64,000 nt of DNA, from positions 30,983,482-31,047,481 of the forward strand of contig NC_088205.1 in assembly GCF_037126465.1 (NCBI RefSeq). Direction: 5' to 3'. Below, piece after piece: positions 9,487 through 22,079 of the stretch. Under the pieces are notes generated by a model. That model worked only from the letters and a program-made list of their open reading frames with translations, ran no database searches and was not told the origin of the DNA. Position 1 is the first letter of the stretch. Each line of letters begins with the position of its first letter. This DNA comes from Ornithodoros turicata. Its lineage: Eukaryota > Arthropoda > Arachnida > Ixodida > Argasidae. Made by a program: the position numbers and the translations under genes.

Positions 9487-12422
9487 TCAGGACGACAACA
9501 GTTTTCGCACAGATTTGAGCTGGAAGAAAGTGAACATATTCGGCTGAAAAGGGAATCCTCCACTGCAAGAAACAACGACAAAAAGGAAACATAAATAGGG
9601 AGGAATACTGCACCTACCTGTAAAAGAGATGATATACCTATGTAATAGAGCGACGAACGGTAGGAACACCGAAAGACAAAAACAGTGAAAAAAAATAATG
9701 CCGGGTAAGTGAAGGTACACTCATAGACACGCGGACACTACACGTAGTTTACTTGACTTACAAACACAGTTTTTGAATTCTTCTGTCCTTTTTCTTCCTC
9801 GTGTAGCCGAGCAAGCTAAAAATAAATCATGACAAATGCGTGTGCATCGTTATTAGCAGAATAAAAAATCATATTGCTGAAACCCCTGGAATATGCATGT
9901 AAATATGTAGCAAAACACGTAGACTCATGCAGTGAAATTTGTAGCATCAGGTTTGAAACAGATCAGTTTTCGTGCGACTGCGACATCTTCTCAAGGTACT
10001 TTACCCTCAATGCGAATAATAAATTGTCAAATAGGGCACCTTATCAATTCGTATACATCAGGTTCTGCTTCCAACACAACCCGCAGAAACCACGTGGTAG
10101 AAACCTTCCGCTGTTCCTGATCCGTCGCAATGAACTCTACCTCGCATACCGTACGAATAAGCGATGAAATCATCTCGTTTATGTTGATGTTAGAAAAAAT
10201 ATATGTAAAAGGGATACGCAAATAAGCTTCTCCTGCTGAAGAAAATATGATACGCATGAAACAACGAAAAAATATTCAGTATGCACATGCACAAATACGT
10301 AAAAGGTGACAATAGTCGTTTGTACTAAGCGTGTACAACTGTACTTGAGTTTGTTTACAGACACGAATTGAAACGAGCTTCAAGAAGAAAGTTCCGCGTC
10401 AGATGCCCTTAGATTTTGCAAGTAGAACCATTAATTCATTTCCAATAACGGGGCTTTTTTTTTTTGGAGGGGGAAGGGGGAGCAAATGTCTGGGATCCGC
10501 TCTGAAAGGTCTAAATCTCTCCTTAGGGGATCAAGACGAACCTGTAGTCAGCCCATTTTGTGCCTTTCATGCTACATGCCGCCATGTGCTACTCGCGCGC
10601 TCAATGCATACTTTATCATGCTCTTCGTAGTGACGTTCATTCGTGATTCCAGCGGAAACATCGTCATGAAGTACATGACCGTCTTGCCGCTCACCATCGA
10701 ATCCCAGTGCGGCTCTATATGCATCGATGCCTAGAACACCTTTACTGACAGAGTCACGTTTGGAATGTAAAGTGGCGGACAAACAACAGTCCATTTTTTC
10801 TTTTCGGAAACGTTGCGGAAGATAACACTCAATCAAGAGGAAATAAAATTGCATTTTCTAAACATTACAGAACTAACAGAGGAAATAGAGCTAGCACTCT
10901 GTAATTACATAAAAAATACGAAGTTACATCGGGCCTCTCTTACTAAGTGCAGCCATTTTTTTGGCAAACAAATACAACACAAACTTCATAAAACTCAAAC
11001 TTATACGTCTTTGTATTAGCGTGATTAGGCACGGCTTTGCAGTCGTATGTATAGACACTATAGTCCATCCAAGCTTCGAACCACTTGTACTGCCGTGGTG
11101 GTGGTGCTCGTGAAAGGGATCGCCGTTGTCGACCTCACATAGGTGGGCAACGTCACGACTGACGCCCTGGGGGAATGAAGACAACCCAGGGAAAACCCCA
11201 GGCAGCACAGCCGGCACTGTAATGTTTGCACCTCGGGCCGCGCACACAGTCGAATGACACGGCTTCACATGTCATCTGCTCAAAACAACCACTAAATATA
11301 TCCGAGACAAAGAACGTAGTTTGGTGCTCAACATACTTGTAGTTAGAAAAGGCGCACATCGAGGTGACTCCCTTCCAAGCTCACGTGGCCTCTCATTATA
11401 ACTTTTTCTTTTAATCAACCGAACGATTAATTAATCAAAATAATTTCGTAAATTCCATCTAACGTTGACTGCCTGAATAATGTTACATCTCAGTAGGCCA
11501 CATAATAAACACGTACGTGTAAACGTAAAGATGAAAATTTTCCCGAAAATTTACTGGAAAAGCGCTTGTTCAGGGCATTTTAGAAATCAAATTGGGGAAG
11601 AAAACCGAAGTGTCACTGTCACATTAGTACAACTTCCCGTTTCCGGTGTTGTGCCCCATTGTGCCTTGGAAGGAGATAAAGCACGGCTAAATGCAAGGCG
11701 CCTGCACTGAGTCAGTGTCACGAATAACATATGATAACTGAGCAGACTTGATTGTGGCAAAATAATTGTCGACATATTTATTTGGCTGAACCACCGCATT
11801 TTCTTTATTCCTTGCTTTGGTGCGCGATACATCAGGATACTTTGTTAGACAAGGTGTGCTGCTATCTGCGTACGAATTGATATACCTGCAACAATACACG
11901 TAGTGTATTATAACGATATATAATATAATAAATGAATTATGTAATGAATACTAATTGAAGTTTTGTACTGGCGCATTATGACCTCTGATGACATTGCGTC
12001 AAAAAAAAAAAACATCAAACGTCAAAGTAATTGAAGTTATGAAATATAATACATTCTTAGCCAGGCGTTTGCTGTGGAGGTCCAACCTTCTAGCGCCTTT
12101 TTTTTGTGATACACACTGTTTCCAGAAAAAGAAAAACGTAGTAGTGTACTGAGTAGTGAACGAAATAGTGCGCTTCTTCTTTGAAATTTAGTTACTTCTC
12201 TCTTTACGACGTACCGATGCTATGCCCCGCTCACGTCAAATTACATCCCCACGCCCCGCTATACAACCGCATCCTGGATTAGAAGCAGAGATACGAAGGC
12301 TACCAAGGCTACCGACACAAAGTTCTCAACACAAAGGGCCGCGATCAACATCAACGTACATACGCCGAACACGCGGTGAAGGCATGCCTGTTTCCGGTAC
12401 GTGAATGGTTTCCTGTTGCACT
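9487..12422. other. Long intergenic stretch, no gene supported
   Basis: This holds homopolymer runs (about 10457 and 12001), an AT-rich patch near 11890-11950, and a GC-richer segment at 11085-11275 with a CCTGGGGG..CCCCAGG dyad that looks like old repeat. A 60-codon frame at 12222-12404 ends near a donor-like GGTACGTGA but has no recognisable content. Confidence 0.45.
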
Positions 12423-13361
12423 TAGAGTCACTGTACCGGGGGAAGAGTACCGCAACCGCTCCGCGTCGTCTGCTCCGGCAGCCATATTGCTTCCAAGCCG
12501 CCGCGGATCGCGTGTTGGGATCGCTGTAGTCAGTGTTACATCGCGTTGATTTCGCGGCTGTGCACCAAACGTTTTGTGACTTCCTGTGGTGGGACTCGGC
12601 TAATACTTAATGAAACATGGCACAAGCGTCACTACCGTATCGTTTGTTGTATTCTGTAGCTAACAGACGAATTATGTTGGCGCGTGTTCGTCTCTAAAAG
12701 GCATCGTCGAGTCTCGTTTGCGCTCTATAGATCTGGTTTTTTTTTTTCCTTTTAGTTTACTTGTTTTCTGGACTACTTCTTTCGAATCTCCTTGTCCTCG
12801 AAGTCGTCGCGTGTGAAGTGGTTCTGACAGTGACGTTTTGTTAGCACCGCAGGACAGGGAACGCAATGGGAAGATCCAACAAGCACTACTTTGATACGCC
12901 CGGTTGTTCTTCGCACAGTTGAACTGTTATTCAATACTGTGTGCAAAGGTTCTCCAATGAAAAATAAACACGCCACGAAATTTACCTCGCTCGAGCGTGT
13001 GTTATTCGTTGGCGCGAAGTTCTTCCGGCAGGTTCTGTGCCGATCTACGCGTTTCGTCACTTTTGCCCGTCGGAATGCAGAAAAATGCTTTCCCTGACTC
13101 TGTCCCGTTGCAGCACAACATCCAGACATGGTTGTTCGTAGTTCCTCAGCTCTCTGAGATACATTTCACGTACCAAAAACCAAGAGCGGCACACGAACGT
13201 ACGCGCACATACGTCCCAGCTATTGCATTCCCCGTAGACCCGGCGGGAGGTTGGAAGCAAAGAGGAGGAAAACGCACCACGTGACGCGCCTCGGCGAATG
13301 AGCAAGGCGGCGGCACGGAGAAAGCGAATGCGATACTCTTCCCCCGGGTACAGTGACTCTA
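12423..13361. mobile_element. 939-bp non-autonomous DNA transposon with TIRs and 8-bp TSD
   Basis: The left end TAGAGTCACTGTACC and right end GGTACAGTGACTCTA are perfect inverted repeats. They continue with small differences (GGGGGAAGAGTA, one extra C on the right) for about 35 bases. The element is flanked by a perfect 8-bp duplication, GTTGCACT, at 12415-12422 and 13362-13369. An 8-bp duplication fits hAT or P superfamilies. No transposase frame lies inside. The interior is CG-rich near the left end and includes a YY1-like GCCATATT. Confidence 0.88.
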
Positions 13362-13369
13362 GTTGCACT

Positions 13370-14317
13370 GGTTGTACATCGCCATCTCTCACGAACTTCT
13401 GGAACTGCAACAACGAGTGGTTGAAAACCATTACACTAGATGGCGGAAGACGGTGTATACCAGTTTCGGTTTCATAGGTCGTCAGCGCGTGTATTTCGGG
13501 CGTATATTTTGGATTATTGTGAAATTCCTCGAACTTAGTGTGCGCGTACTTCTACGTAGAGTGTTAGTGTGTAGAGTGTAGAGTGTTCTTCTTGCCTGCC
13601 GCGGTATCGCAGAACGGTCAAAAGCGACAAGTTGAAAAAATGCTATTATTCATGGTCTTCCCGAAGCCATTACAGATTATTGTTGTCACATGTCAAAAAT
13701 ATCGCTCTTCAGCACTCTTCAAATAGAACGAAAGAACCTGCTGCAAATGGTTGGACAGTGCTATCTTCTTTTGTTTTCGCGATATCTTGCTGGGACAAAC
13801 AGCAATTTTCGAGGACATTGTCCTACTCTCGGTCCTGTAGGTCCCCTGTCGAGAGTCCTATCGAAAAAAGGTATATTGGCCACCCTAGCCAAAGGAACTC
13901 TCCAATGATACCAATATCTTAACAAACAGACACACACATGCGGATATATTCTGCGCGGAAAATTGCCGTTTTCATGGGATGAGCGGGACCGCAGCCTTAA
14001 GGGACTCTGACCAGAGGTTCAACAAATCTTTCGTTGGCATCTATTACGAAGGTATAATATGCCTCCAAGCCACACGCGAAATATTTTGGCTGTGCGCGGC
14101 GGCAAAGTTTGCCAAACGGAGAGCTGAAAACCAGCTTGGATTTGCCTCCTCAACTCGCGCAATCGGCGCCGAAATCTAGCCTCTTTGTAGTGGATATCTG
14201 CCAATTTCCGTGTGCGTGACGAAAACATGAGGTTCATCTTTCATTGGGCGCCCGGACCGGAAGTTCTGTTGTTAGTGAGTTTGTAAGAGCGGCGGCATCC
14301 GGAAAGCAATCTTCAAT
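13370..14317. other. Intergenic, putative upstream region of the P2X7-like gene
   Basis: No coding content is recognised. The last 100 bases include ACCGGAAGT (ETS/GABP-like) at about 14256, consistent with a promoter or 5' UTR for the gene starting at 14318. Confidence 0.4.
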
Positions 14318-15436
14318 ATGGACGTCGAAGCAAGAAATGCGGAGACTTCGAGCCCGGAACTTTTTTCTGACCTTTCTGCGATCAAGAACGAAATTCTGTG
14401 TGCTGAACAGTTCGGGAGTCTCGTTTTCGAAACGTCGCCGATGCCGCAAATGCGAGCCGAAGTCAAAGCTCTACGAACATCGGTCAGAGATGAAGCAAAC
14501 AGGATCAGTCGCCTGTCTTCGACGGACAGGTAAGCGATGAGCTTGTTAACGCACACTGTGATCGAACATGTAAACGTTCTCTGAAATTTCGTCTCCTCAT
14601 ATTTAATGCGTACTTGCTGTTTAAGGTGCCGGTGCGGCTGGTGTGTCATAATGCCGAAGGAGATCGAATGCTTGTGCTGCAAGGAGCTCGAAAGCGCAGC
14701 CGAATGACAGCAATACGAATGCATTACAACCCACGAAGATTTCCAACTTCTATGCCTCAATACGACTGTCCTGAAGGTGGCATATTTTGAATTCCGTGGG
14801 CAGCGCGAACCTGAGCGACCATATTCACAAGTAAGTCACGTACATGTGGCCCTGTCGAACGATGTTAAAATTTGGGCGCTCGAAATTGGTTTGGTCCTGC
14901 ATTGAAGTCGCTAAAAAGCTCCAGTACAGGGCGTAGCACATAAAAGACGACACAATACAGAACAGTGAATTGGAGAAAAGCAATATAGGCAGCTGTGTAA
15001 TTGTCAGTGTGCTGTGTCTTAAGTCACCTTTTTATGTATTGCCCTGTGCTTAGGTTTTTAGCGTAGGATTTTATCGATATTGAGTGTTCTTACTTTCGAT
15101 TCACTGTAAAGTAAAAAAAAAGTTCGTTCTAAAAGAATGCAGGATTTGTAGTAATATACAAGGTGTGTGCAGATACAAATCAGTCGCTCTCACGTACATG
15201 TGGAAATGCCACAACACACACTCTGTACTGTGACCGGTTACCTATTTGCCTAAAATATATTTTATGTGCATCTGCGTAGACGATATGGATATACTGCGTA
15301 TCGCCTGTTTACAAGGTGTTTTTACCACAAGCTTGGGAAAAACAAGAGCATGGTCACCCCAGCCTGTGCAGTGAACAGGATCTGGCAAGCCATCCACACA
15401 GAAACTGCCACAGGCTTCAAGTACCCAACATCCTAA
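14318..15436 (+). pseudogene. P2X7-intracellular-domain-like protein gene, three exons, internal stop
   Basis: Exon 1 (14318-14529) starts at ATG in CAATATGG and encodes about 70 residues. It ends ..STD plus AG before a strong donor, GTAAGC. Exon 2 (14626-14830) starts with the G that completes Arg and reads RCRCGWCVIMPKEIECLCC, then CITTHEDFQLLCLN, before donor GTAAGT. This matches the cysteine-rich 'ballast' domain known from the P2X7 C-terminus. Exon 3 (acceptor ..GCGTAG, 15280-15436) reads YGYTAYRLFTR..LGK and TPACAVNRIWQAIH..TGFKYPTS, then TAA, the usual end of this domain. Two defects are visible: an in-frame TGA at 14705-14707, and exon 2 ending in phase 0 while exon 3 needs phase 2. 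It is therefore a recent pseudogene, or it contains sequence errors or an unseen small exon. AATAAA lies at about 15582. Function of such stand-alone proteins is not established. Confidence 0.75.
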
Positions 15437-16794
15437 CTGGAAGTACCTCTTCGCACAGCTCGTGTATCGCATTTAAAATAATGCAGCATCTGTATTTAGG
15501 ATGACTTATAGCTCTCAGGATGATGCATGATGCATGGTTCATGAGTTCAATATGTATAAGGGCCTTTGAGGTATATTCATGAATAAATAAATATCACAAC
15601 CAGAAAAAGATGTAACATCTATTGTAATACCTCTCTTTGTGTGAAGGATACATAAACATTCTCAGAAGGTATGTTGTCACACTTTGCCTCATTGTGCCAT
15701 AATTCCATAATTGTATAATTCCATTCCATATTTCCATAATTCAATAATAAAAGCTGACACATCTAGAATTCAAAGAAACCCTGGTGCTTTCTCGGGGCTA
15801 CTCATGTCTTAATCCTGGATCAGATTCCCATAGAAAACAGCTTTTCTGAGCCTCAGTGATTGCATGGTCCCTTGATGGGGGGGACTGTGGTGATTGATTC
15901 CCTTGATTGCCCTGACTGTGAGGCAATACTCATCGGCTTGGTAGCAAATGGGCTTACGTCTGGTAGTGCGGTTTGGAATAAAGGGAGCAAGGAACATCTC
16001 TCTACGGTCTTAAGAAGGATATCAACATAACCTGTCAAGGCATAGCATTTCATATTGCTTTCAGTAAGTACAACACTGCTCATAGAAGTTGCGACCATTC
16101 ATGTTGGGAAAGCATGCTCAAGTTACCTCAGGCAGTGCATCCAGACCTGGGAGTCAGGATCATAGAGAACACCTTATGTGGGGAACAGCGACAGTGCCCA
16201 GTGAAGACACTCCATGAAATTTGTGCAGGTTTAGGGAGTCACGCCTTTTAACAGTTTTGATGGAAAACAGGGTGTGTGTAACACTGACCTCTGGTATATG
16301 AGTTCTTGTTATCTACAATCATGTACCCATGTTCTAGTAATCTGGAAAAGCCTTAGCTCTCTTGCAGGAAATTGCTAATGAATCTGAGTGTCTTTTGTGG
16401 AAACAGGTTGTAGCTGTCTTTCTATCCACCCTTCTTAGTTGCCCTAGCAAAAGCAAATATGTAATGCTGCACACAATACCTAATGCTAGCACACTAATTG
16501 TTTTGAGTGTTCTCAGGCTCCTGAAATGAAGCTACCTCGTGCATACGCTGTGCCATGTCGGCAAGAACATAAATCAGATTGCCTTTACTTTCTAAATTGG
16601 CCCTTCATTTGCTTCATGTGACTGCAAAAATGGTATCCCTTAAACAATAGGCAATAAGAATGATTTCTACAATGTAATGAGCTTTGTAAAACAACAGCTT
16701 TATTTGAAAATATATTCCAAATACCGAGTGACGACCTCATAATGCAACATCCTTTACTGCAAACACCGCATAATACAACGATTAAAAACAGAGC
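15437..16794. other. Intergenic, no gene seen
   Basis: AT-rich spacer. AATAAATAAATA near 15581 may end the upstream transcript. Short CCATAATT reiterations occur at 15700-15750. There is no recognisable coding sequence. Confidence 0.45.
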
Positions 16795-17437
16795 GTAAAC
16801 GTTTTGCCGCCTATCTGGGTGGCATCATCAGTACAACAGAGGCCGAAGACGAGCACATCAGCCTACTTATCTAAGAGCGCGTCATACACATCCGATAGGG
16901 GGCCACGGTTTGTATTACAGGCTGATGCATCACGTCTGATAAACCAGGACTCTAAGAACTGGGGCCACATCGCTAGTCATGTGCAAAGGTTACCGCACCA
17001 TCAAAATGAAATACATGTCCCTTAGGCCAACAATGGTAGACTAATTCGGTCCCGGTTTGAGTGGCATTAGAAGCCTTGGCAACGTCCTTTGTGTGCTCTT
17101 TTAGTCTTGTCCCACGTCTTTTGTCTGTCTCGCCAATGTAGGTGGCATCACAGTCTATGCACTTAACTTTATATGCACAGTCTTAATGCCTGATGGGTAG
17201 AGTGCCCTTCAAATGGCGTATGAAACACCTTGGATGAAAGGAATGCACACCACTGATTTGACTCTTTCGATGTTGTTTTTGACTGTTCTCTGTTGTAGCG
17301 ATGATGCCACCCGGATAGGCGACGAAACGTTCACTCTTTCTCAACCGTTGTGTTAAGTCGGTGTTTTCAGTAAAGGCTTCTACATTATGAACTTTGTTTG
17401 AATGATGATTAGTGGCGAGCTTCATACCCTGGGTCAC
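16795..17437 (-). pseudogene. Penelope-like element fragment: GIY-YIG endonuclease tail with inverted terminal motifs
   Basis: Read on the minus strand from about 17178 to 16968, the frame gives VKCIDCDATYIGETDKRRGT and then RLKEHTKDV, the GIY-YIG nuclease that ends Penelope-like reverse transcriptases. After a frameshift it resumes as LESWFIRRDASACN..GPLSDVYDALLDK and stops at 16865. The nuclease nicks DNA to prime reverse transcription. The reverse transcriptase part is missing. A motif containing GATGATGCCACCC..GAAACGTT occurs once in each orientation, at about 17290-17325 (plus strand) and 16799-16835 (minus strand), so the remnant is flanked by inverted copies of its 3' terminal motif. 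The copy is dead. Confidence 0.75.
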
Positions 17438-18796
17438 TACTCTAACAATTGCTTATGGTAATGTGGTGAAATTGGGTAATGAGCCTTGTAAACAATTTAC
17501 TTGGCAATATATTTATTTATATGTCATAGGTTGAAGAACCGTGTGGTGGTACATAACAGAGGGGCGTGTAATTATACAAGACCGATCACCTAAAGGCCTT
17601 GCTGCACGCTACATTAAAATGTGATGCAAATGTGACGTGACAAACGCTGCATGGTGGCGATATTACAGGTTCTCCTGACGAATTGTTGGCATGGTTGCGG
17701 TTAGTCAAGAAATTGCATATCCACCCAGTCAACACCGACTGTTGGTGGAACGTAGAATGTACGTTGTCTAATGTTGACTAATGTTGAACAACGTTGGATG
17801 TAGAATGTTAACGCTGAACCAACGCTGTTTCAACTGTACCTGGTCAATGGTGGATTGTGAACGTAAAGAAAAACGTTGATTTTTCATGAAAGAATCAACT
17901 GTAGTTATACGCAGCAAATAGTTGCGCTGCTTCTACATTGTACCTTCAACATATTGTCAACCTTTATCACGAATGGAAACCCGTTGCTTCTTCAGTGCGC
18001 ACACAATTGTTTCGCACTGTATTTTATTTTTACGTTCCATTGTGCCGTTCGCGGTTCGAGTAAGGCCTGTATGACGTGGTATTTATATCACTCATGCTGC
18101 CATTACTAATATTTATTTATTTTATACCCTCATAGCATTACACTTTTTTACCCATTTGTAAACGACTCATCACGAATCGCACGTATTCAGTAAACAAAGG
18201 CAAAAACAACATATTTTACCTTTTCCACGCTATTATAACAAGAAATCAATTTCCCAACAAGCGCGAGCCGAGCGCAACTACGTCTGCCTCATCGCCATCG
18301 ACATTCTCCAACCGCCGTTTCAAATAGTCGAGGCTGGCGAGTGGCGAGGCGCGTCGTCGTGGCAGTTCGGTAGGATGGACATTCATTTTGTCACAGGGAA
18401 AGGTCTTCGGAACGTCAGCATCATGCGTATTTTGTACTGCAATCTCTGGAGCATCGAGGCAGTACTGGCCAATGCGGTGAACAACTATGTTGAGCGTAGC
18501 AGCGAATGGCGTAGTGTGCGAGAGGCAGCGTTTCTTTGTTCTCCGCCCTTCAAGTTTCACAGGTGAGCTTTCTTTCTTCATTTTGCCTCACTTAAGATAT
18601 GTGCGTTCTTGTTTTCTCAACGATCACATATGGTAGAAGTGTGGTGCATAACAGTTCAGTATCCGAAGTAAACAGCTTTGTGTCGTATTCTGTACCTGCA
18701 GAATCTGGTTGCGTATCACTGACAAATTTATGCGAACTGTGGGACTGTGTGTGGTGTGCGTTATGTAGTTTGGTGTATCCGAATATTTATTAAATC
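17438..18796. other. Intergenic, no gene supported
   Basis: A patch at 17740-17870 reiterates AATGTTGA/AACGTTG words. A 111-codon minus frame (18246-18581) and a plus frame ending near a donor-like CAGGTGAGC (about 18560) lie opposite each other; neither is recognised. Confidence 0.4.
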
Positions 18797-19361
18797 GGAA
18801 TGGCTCATCTTCCGTGACCCGGAAGAATTTGCGCCGCCGTATTCTTCCGTGAGTAGCGCCTCATTGGCTGCGCCGGATCACGTGATATTTGGCCGCCGCC
18901 GCCGCCGCAGCCCGACTTTACCGGAAGAATTACGTTCTTCCGTGAGTGGTGCATCATTGGCTGCGTCGGGCCACGTGATCCGTGCTGCCGCCGCTCTGTC
19001 CCTTCGTGCTTCTCGCTTCCTTCCCGTACAATCCGTGCTCGCACTACGAAACCTGACCTTCGTCGTCGTTTCCGTCGTGAAAAGTTACGTGTAAGCGCTC
19101 GCTGCATACGTTCTCCGCTGCCAGGAGAATCGACACCTTCTCAAGATCAATGCATAGCGATACTATGGGCCCGGCCACAGCCGTAGGAGGCTGTTGGAGG
19201 CAAGGCTCGTCTCCGCTGTGTCCTAACCCTTGCTTCTGGTGTGGGACGTTGCATGGACGCTCAATGTGTAGGTTGAATTGACTAATTGTTCTTTATTACG
19301 GTTTTAATTTCTACAGAAGGCGCCCGATAATCAGGGACTCATAGCTTGACTGCTTGCATGT

Positions 19362-20990
19362 CACTTCTTATCAGGTGCACCATTGCACCTCGGGCACCCA
19401 TGAAGAAGACCGAGAGACACGGACACGGAAGACGACACACGTAAGTTCTCAGAGCAAACCCAGTGCTGCTGCTTCACCTGTGCTGTTGCACTGTACAAGA
19501 CATGTGATGCTGTTCAAGACAACACTCGCATATGATGAAAGGAGCATCGCCGATTCATGTTAGACAGCTGCCACAGCAACATGTGTCAAGTCTTTTCTTG
19601 TGGTTCACGACGGCTTTTAGAGCCATCTGGTGTAAAATAGTCCGTCACCAGGGACAGGTTCACGGACTCGTCCAGGATGCCATCGGGTACCCGCTCTGGC
19701 CTCACGTACAAAAAGGAGGAGCACGTGGTAGGCAAGTTCTAACAATCTGGACGAGGACAAACACACACGACTGAGCACAGCCATAGACATGTACTGTAAC
19801 AGCCATGAGTGTCCTATTTAATCAGGCAAATTGCATCAGCTCATTGCAGTTCAGATATTTATTTGCATGCACCAACTTGCCATAACAAAGAAGAAAAATG
19901 TGCTTGCTTTGGCGATTGTCTGTTGAAATTTGAAAACTTGGCCACTCACCAATTAGAGTCAACTGTCTCAGTGCATCTTGTGCAGCTTGTTCATCTACAA
20001 CCCATGACAGGATCTTTCTCCTCTCCTCACTGGCTGACAGTTTTACAAATGGTGTTGCTGCAGTTCTAATTTTCTCCTTGTGCAGGCCAATGGCAGTCTT
20101 CTCAGCTCCTTTCGGTCGACCACGCTTCCTGACAATGGGTGGGACCCGAATGTCAGAGGCTGGATGTTCTTCCACCGACATCCACAGCAGAGAAGCGGCA
20201 TTGCTGTTCACTGTTGTGCCTGGCTGCTCCTGGTGGATCATCATTTACAACAGTTGTTGCCAGGGTAGTGACTGCCTCTGAAATGGATTGAGTCTGAGGG
20301 CCCCCTTCATCCTCAATGCGCACGTGTGCTGCCTGTCACCGTCGGCTGTAGGTGTGCTAGAGATGTCAAGAGCAGGATGTAGAATACCCAGCCGTTTGTC
20401 CTTCAGGAAACAAAGGTCTTGAATCCGCTGGAGGTATTCCTCTCCAGCTGCCTCCGACGCCGGTCTGGCAAGGTATTTTTACAGTTGCATGGCCTTTCGT
20501 AACTTGTCATGTTTAGACAGGCCACGTGGTGGTCGTTCAGATGTCCCTGTAATCGCGAGTCAGGTTCCTTCGGGCATACGTGCTTCCAGCATGTCCTGGT
20601 TAGAATTGTAACTGTTGGTCCACTTGCTGTGGCACAGCTCCATGCAGTACAAGTCTGCTCCTTTGAGTTCTGATGCTGCCAGTATATGGCGGCTTGGCAG
20701 CAACGTTGAATAAGTTGTGGAGCACACGCAACTATTTACAGTCACAACAGTGGGCCCAGATGATGGTGTGAGCGAGTACGTGCCGCGCTCTCATGCTGGC
20801 AGCTTTACTTTATGACGCTGCTGGCTGACGCTCTTGACCGAATTGGAGGCAAATTCGGTCAGAGTGTTGTAGTACTGCTCCTCAGCCTCCTGGGCAAACG
20901 TGATTACTTTTCGCTTGTGGGTGGCCTGTGGTGGTGCCTTGTTGTCGCAGCTCTCATCGCGGTTCATTACATTAGGACGGCAAATCGTCA
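19362..20990 (-). pseudogene. ZSWIM/MULE transposase, 3' half (left copy)
   Basis: Minus-strand frames match the right copy. From 20990 they carry the MNRDESCDNKA region and ITFAQEAEEQYYNTLTEF. A SWIM-type region follows near 20700. The AT-hook-like RKRGRPKGAEKTAIG and SWVVDEQAAQDALRQL lie at 19,930-20,150. The frame HKRKVITFA is continuous here, which shows that the right copy has a one-base insertion at that spot. The C-terminal PHD-like exon (19,362-19,740) is damaged: its acceptor is lost and about 60 bases are inserted near 19,400. With the catalytic centre lost to the PLE-bearing insertion, this copy cannot encode a transposase. Confidence 0.75.
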
Positions 20991-20991
20991 A

Positions 20992-21920
20992 GAGTGACAA
21001 AGAATATATATAGTACAAACAAATAATTAATAAAATATAATAAATAATAAAAATAGAGAAAATAAAATAACAAAAAATATACAGGGTGAACAAAATTAAG
21101 CTTTCACAAGCGCTTCATAAATAGACAGACAGAAGAAACCCGGGTGCTATTTTTCTGCTACTTGAGTAAGCACCTGTTTCTTACTCAAGTAGCATGGAGA
21201 TGGCCCTGGTTTTCTTTTATCGTTGTTTGTTAAGCGCTCGTGGAAGCTTAACGTTGTCCACGCTGTATAACTAACATATATAAAAATACGGAATAAAATT
21301 TATGAATATGTAAAATACGAATGTTAAATGTAGGTATAAAAATAAATAAAACTAATATATATGTACATGTACACATTGTTATTATTATACACTATATTAA
21401 TCTGTTACACTATTGTACTATTACATATTATAACATACATTACATATAATTACACAATTACACTACAATATTTCACACATACATATATATATATATAATA
21501 CATTTGTTATAATTACAATAAATATATATAAAAATAAGGAATAAAAATGTGATATAAACAAAAATAAAAATAATATTAATGGTGATGAAGATAATATATT
21601 AGAAATTTATATATATGAAATAAGAAATATAAATTCTGTGAAAATAAAATAACAAAAATACACCAATATATGAAATACAAATGTAAAATATACATATACA
21701 AAATTAGGTAATAAAAATTGATAAATTTATAAAAATCAAAATAATAAAGAAAAATAACCAATAATATAATTATATATATAGAGAGAAAATTTATAAAATA
21801 AGATATAGATTAATACAATAAAAACATATATAAATACATATAAAACAAATATACAATATAAAGGAAAATAATTTATGTAAACAAAAATAAATAAATTAGA
21901 AGTATATATATATATATTTC
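20992..21920. repeat. AT-rich low-complexity block
   Basis: About 900 bases are made almost only of A and T (AATAAATA, TATATA), apart from one 184-bp MITE. There is no coding capacity; long minus-strand frames of Tyr, Phe and Ile are compositional artefacts. It interrupts the left ZSWIM copy. Confidence 0.85.
21082..21265. mobile_element. 184-bp Tc1/mariner-type MITE with hairpin centre
   Basis: The left end CAGGGTGAACAAAATTAAGC and right end, read inverted, CAGCGTGGACAACGTTAAGC form imperfect TIRs of about 35 bases, flanked by TA on both sides (21080-21081 and 21266-21267). The centre is another dyad: CTACTTGAGTAAG pairs with CTTACTCAAGTAG. It has no ORF. The TA target and CAGGG start suggest Tc1/mariner. 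Confidence 0.75.
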
Positions 21921-21927
21921 CAGTTTG

Positions 21928-22004
21928 ACCGTGCACTCCCAGTCGAGTACAGCTGTTTCGTCCTGCTTGGGACTCGTCAGCCCGGCGTAGGGAAGTGACA
22001 CGAT
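21928..22004 (-). ncRNA. Type I hammerhead ribozyme (minus strand copy)
   Basis: The reverse complement of the left palindrome arm contains the same core: CTGACGA, GTCC-CAAGCA-GGAC, GAAAC, AGCT and GTA. The 3' strand of stem I reads CTCGACTG instead of CTCGGCCG, so a G-C pair near the core is lost and stem I is weaker than in the plus-strand copy. Confidence 0.75.
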
Positions 22005-22079
22005 CTTGGGTCGGCACTGACAGTGCGTCTCGGCGAGACGTCAACGTTCGCGAAGATGCACTGTTAGTGCCGACCCAGA

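Noticed and set aside
12222..12404. 60-codon plus frame ending at a donor-like GGTACGTGA
   Set aside because: Basic, Pro/Arg-rich peptide without homology; the donor alone is not enough.
14705..14707. Reading TGA as selenocysteine in the P2X7-like gene
   Set aside because: No family precedent, no SECIS-like element sought or seen, and the phase clash at exon 3 points to decay or error.
18246..18581. Minus-strand 111-codon frame as a protein gene
   Set aside because: No recognisable motif, no clear exon borders on that strand, and an equally open frame on the opposite strand.
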